Shown piece by piece: positions 1-12,900 of a stretch of DNA of 64,000 nucleotides. Origin of the DNA: Asterias amurensis (Eukaryota > Echinodermata > Asteroidea > Forcipulatida > Asteriidae); contig NC_092657.1 of the NCBI RefSeq assembly GCF_032118995.1, forward strand, positions 11,611,391 through 11,675,390, in the 5' to 3' direction. How positions within the stretch are numbered: the stretch's first letter is position 1; each line of letters opens with the position of its first letter. A program made the position numbers and the translations under genes. The notes below the pieces were generated by a model. That model did no database searches, was not told where the DNA came from, and saw nothing but the letters and a program-made list of their open reading frames with translations.

Positions 1-859
1 CGCCCTCTCGGGTCGGGCTTGTTTTCAAATTTCTTTATAACATGGAAACTAATTTTTTTAAACCTTAGTTAAAGTTATTGTTTATTCATGTTCCACTCAT
101 CAAAACACATTATGTTAGTGACAGAAGCTTTATTTTGACAAAATACCACTTCACAGAGCTGACTTAAATTAAAGCCTTTTTTTATAAGAATTTTTTTTTT
201 TTTTTAGCAGAGTTACAGGTTGCCCATAGTATTAGACTTGCCTGGTTGTTAGAGAGGTTTTGCTAAAAAATGCCTAATATTATTATGTTAAAAAAAAGGT
301 CAACAAGTTGCAATTCCGAAACTAATTTTGGTTATTCAAAATAGATGCTCGAAATTTCAATGGATCCGGCTTTCAGCACACCCAAAATGTGTCACGAGTC
401 TGGTACCTCACTTTAACCCCCCAAATGCTCCTAACAGTACATTCACTTTCTGTCCAGAAATCAAACTATTTAGGCCGTACTAAATCGGCAGCAAGAAATA
501 GACGACCACGTCTGCATGGCCACCCCTTGCATGTCGTTCTAGGGACTCATCCTCGCTCGCAGAGAGAGAGGGTCGGACCATTAGACCCCCATGGTCGTCG
601 GACACAGTACAACAACAGATGTGGACTGCACTTTTACGGAAAACAAGAATATAAGGAGAAGAAGATGTCATCCAGCTTCGGCCTTCTTCTTCGGTGAAAA
701 GGCTTCACTTGCTTTACAAAAGCTCGGTGTACCAGTGAATTCTGTCCGCCGAAGATTCAAAGTAATCTGGGCTGGTGACCTGAATCTGCCAATAAATACT
801 GTATATTCTGTTTGCGAGTTTGTGTGCTTATTTTTTACATGCTTGATGAATTGGGCCGG

Positions 860-1195
860 CCATGGAGGAGTAAGATTTATTCTCTCATGGGCCGGCGTAG
901 CAGGCCGGTGGACGTGTGGCGATGCGATTCGGTCCGGCCTCGCCGTATGCGGCAAACTCAAGCCTACGTTATTTCCAGTATTGGGACCAAAATCTATATA
1001 CGGCGAAAAGAATTCCCTGGGACATCGGCTCTGTTCACCAATAAAGGTATAGAAACTGGAGATTATGCCCCTCCCGGGGGGGGGGGGGGGCAGAATTTCA
1101 GTTTGCACTGTTGTGGCTGGTGCCCGACTCAAATTTGGCTTAGCAAAGGGATTTGTCCAGCCATGGAGGAATAAATTAGATTTATTCCTCCATGG
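860..1195. repeat. palindromic GGAGGAATAAA sequence
   Basis: At 1161-1175 and 1181-1195 two perfect 15-bp arms, starting CCATGGAGGAATAAA, face each other around a 5-bp loop. A degenerate relative with GGCCGGC-rich flanks lies near 860-905. The same core recurs at 46344-46370, so this is a dispersed small palindrome rather than chance. Confidence 0.6.
1074..1090. repeat. poly-G tract
   Basis: An uninterrupted run of G follows a CCCC stretch. It is simple sequence prone to length variation and sequencing error. A similar, longer poly-G lies at 9146-9168. Confidence 0.8.
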
Positions 1196-1473
1196 TCCAG
1201 CAGTGTCTGCTAAACAGCCGTATGAATGGGCGCCGATTTCATAATGCATGCAGGTGAAATTCTAGCTTGCTAAGAATAAAATTCTTGCTTGTTTCATATC
1301 TACTATGACGACAGGTATAACGATTTTATACCGTGTTGTCTGTAAATTGCTGCCTTTATATAAAATAAAATATATAACCATTGTGTACATCATTCCTCTA
1401 ACTTTTGCTTTTGTAAGGGCCTAAAACAGTTGCATTATTGTATTTTGGCAGCATTGCAATGATACTGATGATT

Positions 1474-1513
1474 GAGTGAATGAATGAATGAATGAATGAA
1501 TGAATGAATGGAT
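1474..1513. repeat. (TGAA)n microsatellite
   Basis: About nine tandem copies of the tetranucleotide TGAA/GAAT, ending in TGGATGGAT variants. Confidence 0.9.
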
Positions 1514-1976
1514 GGATAATGAATGATGGGTGATCATGGGCCTACGCGAAGGATCGGGTGGCAGGAGAGTTGCGCAGTGCCCTGCACATTCTGTTCTGGA
1601 CACTCCTCTAGGACATTGTTGCTTGGTCCGCCAGCTTGAACGATACCATGAGTTGAACATCGGATGTCTGTATTAAGATTGTTGAGTATTTTGTAGAGGC
1701 CTTTTTATAAACAATCAAGAAAAGGAACAACGATGCCTATTGCGTACTTGTACTTTTGTTTTTATTATAATAATTATCCCCCCCCCCGAATTTTGTTGTG
1801 CTTAAGCAGCTCTATGAAATTGGCCCCTGATTGTCATAGGGCCTACGCATTAACATGGATTGTTCAATCAAACAGCAACAAGTTTGACATTTGATTCCTC
1901 TTTAGAGAAGAGGAGAATGACCATCCCGCCTCATCTGAGTCGATCAGATTTCAATACTTCAAAAGAGAGGCGATCA

Positions 1977-2003
1977 AGAAGAGAGAGAGAGAGAGAGAGA
2001 GAA
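1977..2003. repeat. (GA)n microsatellite
   Basis: A near-pure AG dinucleotide run of about 24 bp. Confidence 0.9.
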
Positions 2004-2261
2004 AAAATGAAATCATCATGTTATAATCATGTGGTAGGTATTGTCCGGACAAACGGAAAACATGGAATACAATTTGTATGAAAGGTAGGTCCAATGGTTT
2101 GGGGCCCCTATCTATGATGACTATCGCGTGAGACCTGGATTTTATTGGCCTACATTTTACGACTCGAAAACGTACGCTTATAATTACTTGACATACCCTT
2201 TTTGTCGATGAATGAAACTCTGCATTCCAATTAATCAGCATCAACTGTTAATGGATCCATT

Positions 2262-2401
2262 ATTTTTTTTTTCAAACGACATTGCAATGATTTGGTAAAA
2301 TAGCAGGGGAATTTCATTATTACGTAGTTCTGACGGAAAGGGCAAATTTTGACGGAAAGGGCAAACAAATATTGCAATGTCGTTTGAAAAAATAAAAAAA
2401 A
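2262..2401. repeat. small foldback with internal duplication
   Basis: Inverted arms TTTCAAACGACATTGCAAT and ATTGCAATGTCGTTTGAAA enclose two direct copies of GACGGAAAGGGCAAA (near 2331 and 2351). It looks like a short non-autonomous element; no target duplication was established. Confidence 0.5.
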
Positions 2402-2699
2402 TAAATCGCCACCCAGCCCGCAGCACTGTAAAACAACACATGACAAACACGAAACACATCAATAACAACTTTTGATGTCTTTGTTAAAATCCCGAATCAT
2501 TTAAAAAGTATGGATCATCGATTTTGTATTATTTTGAGGAATTATTATTAATTAAATAATTAGTAAATAGGATTTAGTTGTTCAACTCACCGCAATTTTT
2601 CTGTGCGTACATGAATACAGTACTTGTAATGTAGAAATTACTGTACCGTACAAACATGTACAATGTACTCCAAAGTGGTTTTCCATTCAGTGTGCACAG

Positions 2700-2852
2700 T
2701 CTCCCGCGTCATACATAAACATTTTTCCTAATGAATATTTAACTGGGAATGTGCCATTATCAAAATAGGGGTGTTGAGTCGTTCCATTCTGTTCGCGCCA
2801 GATTTCAAACCCTTCTTCTTTGAGCCGGCAATCGGTCAGTTTTCGACCAAAA
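2700..2852 (+). promoter_or_regulatory. presumed BAZ1B promoter / 5' UTR
   Basis: This is the sequence directly before the conserved start codon. It has no clear TATA box at a plausible distance. A TTCGCGCC sequence at 2792-2799 resembles an E2F site, which would suit a replication-linked chromatin gene. The assignment rests on position only. Confidence 0.25.
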
Positions 2853-2965
2853 ATGCCACTTTTAGGAAGAAAAATCTACATTCCGAAGACGCAGGATGGG
2901 ATAGTGAAGCTTCCTCCAGGTTTCTGTAGGATTCCAATAACAAATGAAGTCTTCAAAACGAGAGA
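2853..2965 (+). CDS. BAZ1B: BAZ1B exon 1 (start of WAC domain)
   Basis: Encodes residues 1-37 plus two bases. The start is the ATG giving MPLLGRK, the conserved N-terminus of BAZ1 proteins. The exon ends in FKTR plus GA and is followed by GTATCCTTT, the U12 donor consensus. Ending here restores the family sequence TRDEYDKRLEFY across the junction. A later GT at 2986 keeps the frame but inserts six residues not in the family. Confidence 0.93.
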
Positions 2966-5900
2966 GTATCCTTTTGTAAAATTGGCGTAAACGAGTAAGT
3001 TGAAAACAAGATGGCAGCCCCCATGTAAAATGAGGTTGTCACACGAAACCACACAGAGAATTTCTAGGCAAACAAAAAATGTGGCGATAATTGTTCGAAG
3101 ATTTCTATACTTGAAATGCATTTAGACTTATTTTGTTTATTGCAATCGGTAAATTAGATATTAGGGAACGCTATTGTGGTATTGAATACTTTAGATTGGC
3201 AGCTTAAATGTGAGCATTTTCGGAACAAATTTCGGTCATGTTTTTGCAAAATATTCTGTCTCTCCGCGGAATAGACGTAGACCGTCATGAATAGAACACA
3301 TGTAGAAGGCCATGCTGCACTGCGCGCATGCATGACCGACCAGTTGTTGTGGTACTCCACTCCAGTCGGTGGTATTGGTTGCTGTTGAATTGAAGACAAA
3401 CAAAAAACAGTTCCTTTGTAATTAATTGTGAATGTTTCAACTCATGACTCGCGTGTTTATTAGGCCTGTTATTTTTGTTAATAAAAATGATTATTATACA
3501 TTAATATCAAAAACATAATAATTTAATAATATTCGTTTTTTTTTTTTTTTTTTTAAAGCAATGAAAAAAAAGCAAAATCTATCTCATGATACTTTGGAGA
3601 TTGACATTTGTTGTCGACTGTCTACAAACTCGGTCATGTTGGTCACGTCAAGTCAAATCAGGTTCTAAAGATCAGGGGTTAAAGTAGACCCAGTAACTGG
3701 GGCGCTGTACTCCTTTGAAAACAATTTTTGACTTCATCTGTCGTACTAGCGCCCCAGGGAATGGCACAGAATGTTAACAAATACCCTGTTTTTTGCGACA
3801 CCCAGCCACAAAAAAAGCCTCAAAATGACAAAAAAACCAAACAAACTAGCTCAAAAATCGCCTACTCTATTCTCGATACGTCTAGGATGTAACATCAGGC
3901 ATTTAATTGTACTCACGATCATTTTTTAAACTCCAAATTGATGATTTTTAACTCCGCATCCTGGAGCGATTGACAAGTCTGCGATTTTCGGATGTGTATG
4001 ATAACGAAGCATGGCGTCGCGGTGTATAGATCAGGTGGTAGTCGCATCACGTGTCTTCGGTTTGCTGGTGACGCGTTGTGGGTGGATGTCCATCAACGGC
4101 TGTTTAATGCTACACTTGTTACAGGCGTTGCAGCGAATGCATTGTACACTGGGATGGGTACAGGCGCTGCTGCTAGCGAGTGCCCACGTGCGTTCAATCA
4201 TGAGCAACATAACTTACACGGTGCCTGGTTGTTGGAAAATTATCAGAAAGGGGGTGAAAGGTTCTCAGAAAGGGAATATTGTCTGAAAGAGGGGATGAAG
4301 TCTGCTGGTCTGGATTTTTCTGGTCATCGCCCCCCCCCCCCAAAAAAAAAAAACGAAAAAAAAGGGAAAAAAAGATGATAAATAAATAAAAACCGCTGTA
4401 CTTCATCTAAGCCTACGATTTTTGTGCATAATATGAAAATGGTTGCCCTTTGGAAGATTAAATTGCAGGTCTGCCCTAGTTACATTATGTGAATAATGAC
4501 TTCACCGTTTCATCATAGTGACAGATTACATTACATAATAGTATTCATGGCAGGTGTTTTTGCCTTTAAATTAAAAAAAAAAATTCCTTAGAACTTTTCC
4601 TTTCATAAACAAACACCGAGACAACCCTCTGTTGTACCAGGCTCCCTGGTTGTACATATAAAAATGCAAAAACTTATTTAAACGTTTTGAGGTCGTAACG
4701 TTACATGTACATGTATGTGAAAACATAAAAATAAACAAAAATCCTTCAGCTCGGTTCATACTTCCTGCAAATGCGATACGAATTTTGATGTCACAATTTC
4801 ACATCGCATGCAAAACATTCAGTGCGAATGTAGCCATGTGACGTTGACATCGCAGGAGGTATGAACCGGATTCAGTAATATGAAAAATATCTAGGTCAAG
4901 GTGTTGTCTTTTTAAAACACTTATAATAAACTTGCTTCCAGGTTCCCCCCATTGATCTATTATCCTTAAGTTCAAATACTCAGTGAGTACGACAAACGTC
5001 TGGAGTTTTACCGTCAACCCATTTGGACCTGTCAGTGCACTGGGGTGACAGATCTGACCTATTCCGAAGCCCTCAGGTCAGAGGTCAGCGCACGTGAGCA
5101 GTTGGAAGATGAGTTCCCAGTGCGGTTGGAGAGAGTTGTTCTTGATCTGGTTCACCACAGTAAGTGATTTGTTTTGTACAAGTCAGAACTTAAGGCCCGG
5201 TCCCACTGCAGCGCTAAAGAGAACGATAACGATCACGATGCAAAGAAAAAGATTCTGTTGGTCGAATTTCTCCACTTAGAATACGCACACGCTCATTCAA
5301 CCAGTGGAATGCGTTCTCTTTGCGTCGTTATTGTTATCGTTATCGTTATCGCTGCAGTGGGACCAGGGGCCGATTTCATAAAGCAATAAAATTCATCACA
5401 AGACAAATTTTCAGTATCACCATAGTGATTTGTATTGTGACATCACACTTTACTAAGCAACTACGATTGGTTTGCAGTTATGATCAATCTTAGATCTTTG
5501 TGAAATCGGCCCCAGGTCGTAAGCTTGGGCTAATCGCTGAATTCTGCACTAACAATGACAATTCTCAGCTTGCACGACAAGCGTCAAACTCAGCGGTAGC
5601 TGTGTAAGCAGATAATGCATTGTAACAAGGAGTACACACATACACAAGCCGAAATGCCCTGCTGACCGTGGAATAATGCTTGATGTAAGCGCGGAATTCC
5701 CTGCTAGCACCAATTCTTTGCTTACAATAGGCGGATCCATAAAATTGGGTCCTGAAGAGGGTCATTTCCCTCCTTTGGTCGCTCACAGTTCCTTGGGGGA
5801 TAGACATGCTCTAGCGACCTCTTCGCCAGTCAATACTTGCTGCTATTTTCATGGCCTCAAAATGTTCTTTTGCTTGACAGATACTTGTTCCTTGGAGTCT

Positions 5901-8900
5901 CTCGTTGATGATGTTCAGACACATCTCCAGAATTCCTTTGATGTCGGAGACACCGTGGAGTTGAAAGTCCAGCTCAGGGGCAAGGTGTAAGTAGATTCAT
6001 GCAAAAGGGTCGGATTTGTGCTGAGGAATTTTTTTATTTATTTGTTTATTCTATTTTATGTGCAGAGGCATTGAGTCATAGACAACTGGTCCCCGCTCAA
6101 TCTCCTTTGATCTTCTGAAACGTGGTTTATTTGGAGTGGTTTCGGAAAAAAAAAACTTGCATTTTGACATCCGCGTACTAAGCGCCCTTCAAGCGCACTT
6201 GAAAGCAGTCACTTTTGGTTAGTCAATCAGTGGTGTTTTTCAGTGTTTCCTTTTCAAGGGTTAGTGATGAGAAATGTTGATACGACGTGCTGTCCATGGC
6301 AACGACACTGCAATTGGCCTCAACTTTCCTTTTGAAGGGGGCACAGTAATTGCCCTCTAGTTAGGGGCACCTCTCGGGAAAATGTACATAAATTGTACAG
6401 GAGTCTTGCACAGGGCAACACAGCAAGAGCACAGGGCACCAAGGCAATCGCTGTGGGTGCTGTAGTTTTGAGGTATGGCACACACTTAAAGGGAAGGTAC
6501 ACGTTTGGGAATTGTCAAAGACCAGTCTTCTCACTTGGTGTATCCCATCATAAGCATAAAATAACAAGCCTGTGAAAATTTGGGTTCAATCGGTCATCGA
6601 AGTTGCGAGAAAATAATGAAAGAAAAAACACCCTTGCTTGGACGAATTTGTGTGCTTTCAGATAGGAATAAAAGACTTCTAGCTAGAAGTATTTTATTAT
6701 TTTAGTGAGAAACTACCTCTTTCTCAAAGCTACATTACTTCAGAGGGAGTCGTGTCCCACAATGTTTTATACTATCGACAGGTCTTCATTGCTTATCACT
6801 AATTAAGTTTTTAAGTTAATATTTGTTTTGAGTATGTACCAAACGTGTACCTTCCCTTTAAAGCCATTGGACACTTTCTGAACACAACAAAAATTAAAAG
6901 TTCACAAATTTACAATTAACTTACAGGGTTTACGGAAGGTAATGGTGAAAGACTTCCCTTGAAATATTATTCCATGAAATGCTCTACTTTTTGAGAAAAC
7001 AATAAAACAATTATCATTCTCGATATATCGAGAATAATGGATTGATTTTAAACACATGTCATGACACGGCGAAACGTGCGGAAACAAGGGTGGGTTTTCC
7101 CATTATTTCTCCCAACTCCGATGACCGATTGAGCCTCAATTTTCACAGGTTTGTTATTTTATATTTATAAATTGTGATACACGAAGTGTGGGCCTTTGGA
7201 CAATACTGTTTACCGATGTTGTGCGATTGCTTTGGTTATCCAAACCCGATAGTGTAACACAATGTATTTGAATGTTTTCACCATACATCTCTAAATGGCT
7301 TATTGTGAGGCCTACTGCATGCGACAAACCTGTATCTATAGAGGTTTGTCGCATGCAGCAGGCCTCGCACACCAGATTCTGTTCTAATTTCTATACATTT
7401 TTTGTGTCTCTATATACAGCATCAAAGGGAAGATCGTTAAAGTCACACAGTCGTCAGCGGATGAGGTAAGAACCAATCAGGAGACAGCTTCTTTCTCAAA
7501 CGCTATATTTTAACCAATAATGAGCTGACTCAAAGCGGTGTGCTTTTGTAACAGTTGATTTGATTGGCTTGCATGCACTATTTTGTTTGCAACCTGTACA
7601 CTGATTCCATGAGAGGCATGAATTTCTTTCAATAATTGTGTACTAAGGCGGCATAAGAAAAGTGCTTTATTTGTGTGGACCATCCAGCCATCTTTTGACC
7701 AGCTTGAGAAGGCTTTTTGTCAGCCTCGAATGGTCAGCAGTAAAGTTGGGGCTCGAAGGTCAAATTTAGTTTTGTGGTCAGTGTTGTAGCTAGACCAATT
7801 TTAGCGGTGGGCTCTAAATCAAATTTAGCCCACCAAGGGCGAGCGTTTCAACAAAATTATTAATGTTTAGATATGGGGCAATCTGAAGTGCAATCTGGGG
7901 GAAATCTATGCTGGGCAGCACATTGTGTTTTGCTCTGAGTGCTGGGCGAAACTTGTTAGTTTGTGTTAGGCCCGCCGGGCACCACCCACCGTGGCTAATA
8001 CACTGTTTGTGGTGCACTCATTTCCAACTAGATAGAGTTGTTTAAAATTGCATGCCTGAGCCTGGGCTCAAATTTGGCTCAACATTCCACAAGATTTCAG
8101 GGCTTTCAGCTAAAACAATTCCAGGACTTGAATATGTCAATGAATAATTTTGGTATGACCCAACCAAAAAAATCAGTTTGTTGACATAACCATCAAAATC
8201 AACGATAGAAAGCAAGAAAAGCAAATGGATTCATGATTGCTTGACCTGTGATGTTGTTTTTCTTTTGTTTAGTGGGCAGCTCTGATGATTCCTAAAACAT
8301 TGGTCAATTCACAGGTACTTTCTTGGCAATCAGAAAATTAATGATTTGGTTTGCGGTAACACCATGTGTGTATCTACTTGCCAGGTAGAGTTTGTTCTTA
8401 GAGAACTATCTTGCTGACGATGACAAGAGCGAGCTAGTCCAAACATTGAGACCAACTAAGAACTGACTCTGTGGTAGCACAGTTAATCACGATCCTACAA
8501 ACTAAAGTAGTAGTCCCAGCCTGTTTTCTATACCATCCGCCTGTGTAATAGTTAAAAAGCAGGACAGTTCTTTTCAGAACTGAGAAGTTGACCGAACCCC
8601 CGAACATCTACTCCGTGGTAGTAGAATTAAGCAAGACAGTTCTGTAAGAACCAACTCTACCTGGCAAGTAGTCACTGGTGTACACACATGGTGTTACCGC
8701 AAACCAAATATATATTGATACCTTACAATGCAATGCCTCAAATCCTATAACAGATAATGTATGAAAAGACAAGATTAACATAATTTGGCATCACATCACA
8801 CAGTAACATACGCCTGCTTACTTTGGTTATAACAAAATTTGCCATCCTAACTTGGGGCCAATTTCATAGAGCTGCTTAAGCAAAAAAATTGATTAAGCAC

Positions 8901-9893
8901 GAAAATAGCTCGCTTATTTTACACATGTTACTGGCCAAAATTTCATGCCATATACTGTACATTGCTTGTGACTGGTAGTTAGCTGTTGGTTACTTAGCAT
9001 AACAATTGAGTGGAGTCTTGGCCGGTAATCTGATTTTACTAAGCAAGGATTTTTTTGCTCAAGCAAAATTTTGTGCTTAAGCAGCTCTATGAAATTGGGC
9101 CCAGCCCAACTCATCCAAAACCCACCCCTGTCAGGGCTCGAATTGGGGGGGGGGGGGGGGGGGGGGGGCGATCATTTATAAACTTCATTTATAAACTTCA
9201 TTTTATCATGTTTCCAGACTGAAACTAGACAATGATGCCTTCTATCCTAACCAATCCTGGGGTCGATTTCACTAGTCCCAGGACTCTTTAGGAGTCAAAA
9301 ACCTAAGGCTGGTCTCAAGTTAGGACGAGTAAGTCGTCCTTACTCAAGATATGACTAGTCTTAACCATAGAGTTTAATATATAAGTACTAGAGGGCGCAC
9401 TGGCCTATAAACGCGCGCAGGCGGCCATTTTCTACGTTGACAAAACTGGCATCCCACAGCGTGTGTTTGTGCGGCCATTTTGTAAGTTAAACAAAACAGC
9501 ATCGCGTGAGCGTTCAAAACACAAACTCAAAACGTGTGTTTCATATTCAACGCGCGTACATAATGGCGCGCGCTTGTCTCCTCGCGGTCCCGTCGCCTTT
9601 GTGCAAAGAAGCATCACCCGTGCGCCCTTTAGTTCTTATAATTCTATGGTCAACCCTTTGTAAAATCCACCCCTGTGTATCAACATTCCTGCCACACTCT
9701 GTAGGCCTGTTAATCATGCAAAGCTTTTCCCATGGATTTTTATATGTTACAAATTTTTAATATTCTTCTAATGTGCTGTTTCTTGTGCTTTTTATGTGTG
9801 TGCATAAATTTGCTTGTTTTCTATTGTATTTAATTTCAATTTTTATTGTAAAGCGCATTGGTCTATTTTTTGGAAATGCACTATATAAATCTT

Positions 9894-9930
<37 letters not shown>

Positions 9931-12900
9931 TGCTATCCAACATGTCCCTTCTTGCATGCTTTAACATTTTTTAGCTGTGTTTTGTTCTGACATGTTGCAA
10001 TTGTATACTAATTTAAACCAGAGTGCATCATTTGAAAAAAAAAACATGTAACTTCTATCTGAAAGCTAACGTGTCATTTAGGATGGTAGTGGTAGTAAAC
10101 ATCCTGCAAAATTATTACTAAGATTAAATTTCAGGGGACAATTTGACAAAGCTCTGAGATTCATCTTTAAAGATGAGTTGTCAGTATCACCATAGTGATT
10201 TGTAATGTGACATCACACTTTGCTAAGCAATTAATTAAGATCGATTTACAGTTATGATCAATCTTAACTTTTCAATCTTAACTCTTTGTGAAGTCAAAAT
10301 ATCGATTAAAGGCAGTAGACACTATTGGTAATTACTCAAAATAATTATTAGCATAAAACCTTTCTTGGTGACGAGTAATGGGGAGAGGTTGATGGTATTA
10401 AACATTGTGAGAAACGGCTCCCTCTGAAGTACCATAGTTTTTGAGAAAGAAGTATTTTTCCATGAATTTGATTTTGAGACCTCAGATTTAGAACGTGAGG
10501 TCTCGAAATCAGTTATCTAAGTGCTCACAACTTCGTGTGACAAGGGTGGATTTTTTCTTTCATTAATATCTTGCAACTTCGATGACCGATTGAGCTCAAA
10601 TTTTCACAGGTTAGTTATTTTATGTATGTTGAGATACACCAACTGTGAAGGCTAGTCTTAGACAATAACCAATAGCGTCCACTGCCTTTAAGAAGCATCC
10701 TTGTTTACTGGTTTCGTTAGGCTTGCAAGCTTTGGTGATTCAGTTCTTTTATGAAGCATCCTTGGTTTCATTACCAGAATTATATTATAAGCCTAATTTT
10801 ATAATAATCTTTATTTTTGCAGTAACAAGGTTGTGTGTCTGTTTTAACAAGTCTGTTCTTTTGTTTCATCCTAGATGAAAGATGGAAGCTCTCCTTCAAG
10901 CGACAAGGAAAATCATGTAGAAGAGGGATTAAAAACCCCTCTTAAACATATGAAGAAAACCAACCCTAAGGTAAGCATCCTTTGTGGGCGTAAGCGGGTT
11001 GTACTGGGCACATCATGAAAATAAACAGTACGAGTAAACACCATTACTGGGTGTAAATGGGTTGCACTGGGATTCGAACAATCACTCCCATGACTTAAGG
11101 GCAGTGGACACTATTGGTAATTACTGAAAATAATTGTATAGAAAATTGGCTGGTACTACTACATGTACTTTAGCTTAAGGATCATAAAAGGAACACGTTG
11201 CCTTGGATTGGACGAGTTGGTCTATGAAAAGCATTTTGTAACCGTTTTCTATAAAATGCATATGATTGGAACGATGTTTTAAAAGTAGAATACAATGATC
11301 CACACAAATTTGCCTCGAAATTGCGTGGTTTTCCTTTTACTGTGCGGACTAACACGATCGGCCATTTATGGGAGTCAAAAATTTGACTCCCATAAATGGC
11401 CGACCGTGTTAGTCGACGAGGTAAAAGGAAAACCGTGCAATTTCGAGGCATGTTTGTGTTGATCATTGTATTCTACTTTTACAACATCTTTCTACCCCAT
11501 GTGCATTTTATAACAAACTCTTTTCAAAGACCAACTCGACCGATCCAAGGCAACGTGTTCCTTTAAAGGGTGTATGTAACTTTTGTAGGACAAAAAACAC
11601 AATGTCCACAGACTTACATTAAACTTACACAATTAATTTGAAGATAATGATAGTAGAAAGCTTCCCTGAAAATATTACGTGCTGAGGTGCTGTAGTTTTG
11701 GGGAAATGAGTAAAACAATTTCATGAAAATAATCTTTTTCGTCTCATGAGACGAAAATTATTTTAATCATTTACAAAGGTATTTTCATGACATATTTTTA
11801 CTCATTTCTCAAAAACTACAGCACCTCAGTAAGTAATATTTGAAGGGAAGCTTTCTACTATCATTATCTTCAAACCCTGTAAGTTTAATGTAAATCTATG
11901 GACATTTTGAAAAGGTACCCAAATCCTTTAATTTACTGTACAACCACGGAGTCAGTTCTTGAATAAGGAGTACTGATGATGACTAGAGCATGCTAATGTA
12001 GTCAAAACTTTGAGACAGTTCTTTTCAGAACTGAGAAGTCTCCCAAACATCTGATAAATCTACTCCGTGATAGTAGAATATATGTAGATATACAGTTCTC
12101 TGAGAACAAACTCTACCTGGCAAGTACATAGATACATGTACATTGTGTTTACCGCAATCGAAATATAACCTGGTATTATTGAACACTATTATTATTTATT
12201 AGAGGTAAGGTACACGTTTGGTAATTACTCAAAACAAATATTAACTTAAAAACTGACTTGGTAACGAGCATTGGAGAGCTGTTGATAGTGTAAAACATTG
12301 TGAGAAACGGCTCCCTCTGAAGTAGCATGGTTTTGAAATAGAGGTAATTTCCTGCTAAAATAATAAAGACTTCTAGCTAGAAGTCTTTTATTCCTATCTG
12401 GGGCACACAAATTCGGCCAACAAGGGTGTTTTTTCTTTTATCGTTTTCTCCCAACTCCGTACCAATTGAGCTCAAATTTTCACAGGTTTGTTATTTTATG
12501 CATATATGTTGAGATACACCAAGTGAGAACACTGGTCTTTGACAATTACCAAACGTGTACCTTCCCTTTAAGTGACTGACAGTGGGTAACTGATATTTCT
12601 CTTGATTCTCAGAATTGCAGGTACAACATTCATCTTAGTGATGAGGACAAGATCATTAGTGCAGTTCCAGGCCATGAAATTATGTAAGTATTGTGACTTG
12701 GGTTTAAACGGGCATTCATAAATACCCCAGACAGTTTCGCTATTCCTAATGGTGAAGAGCGTGTCACGTGGGTGTGTATAAACCTTTGTTTATGACCAGT
12801 AAAAAGTGTTGAAACATGGGCGTGATACGTGAGCTTGCACCTGTTCTTATAAGACAGTTTCTTCATTCCTATTGGTCTAAAACTAATATCAATCCGCCCA

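Larger units (their letters stand above)
1..2852. other. 5' flank of BAZ1B, no gene seen
   Basis: No coding exon is supported here. The open frames are short, lack family resemblance and run through simple sequence. The stretch holds a GGAGGAATAAA palindrome (1161-1195), a poly-G run, a TGAA and a GA microsatellite, the end of a foldback element near 1795-1840, a small inverted repeat (2262-2401), and the presumed BAZ1B promoter at its right end. A non-coding first exon of BAZ1B could lie here but cannot be recognised without transcript data. Confidence 0.6.

Noticed and set aside
668..1249. 193-codon minus-strand frame in the 5' flank
   Set aside because: Runs through the poly-G/poly-C tract and palindromes, overlaps other frames and shows no recognisable motif.
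2966..2990. Alternative end of exon 1 at GTAAAC (2986)
   Set aside because: It would keep frame but insert PFVKLA into the WAC domain; the GTATCC site gives an exact family alignment.
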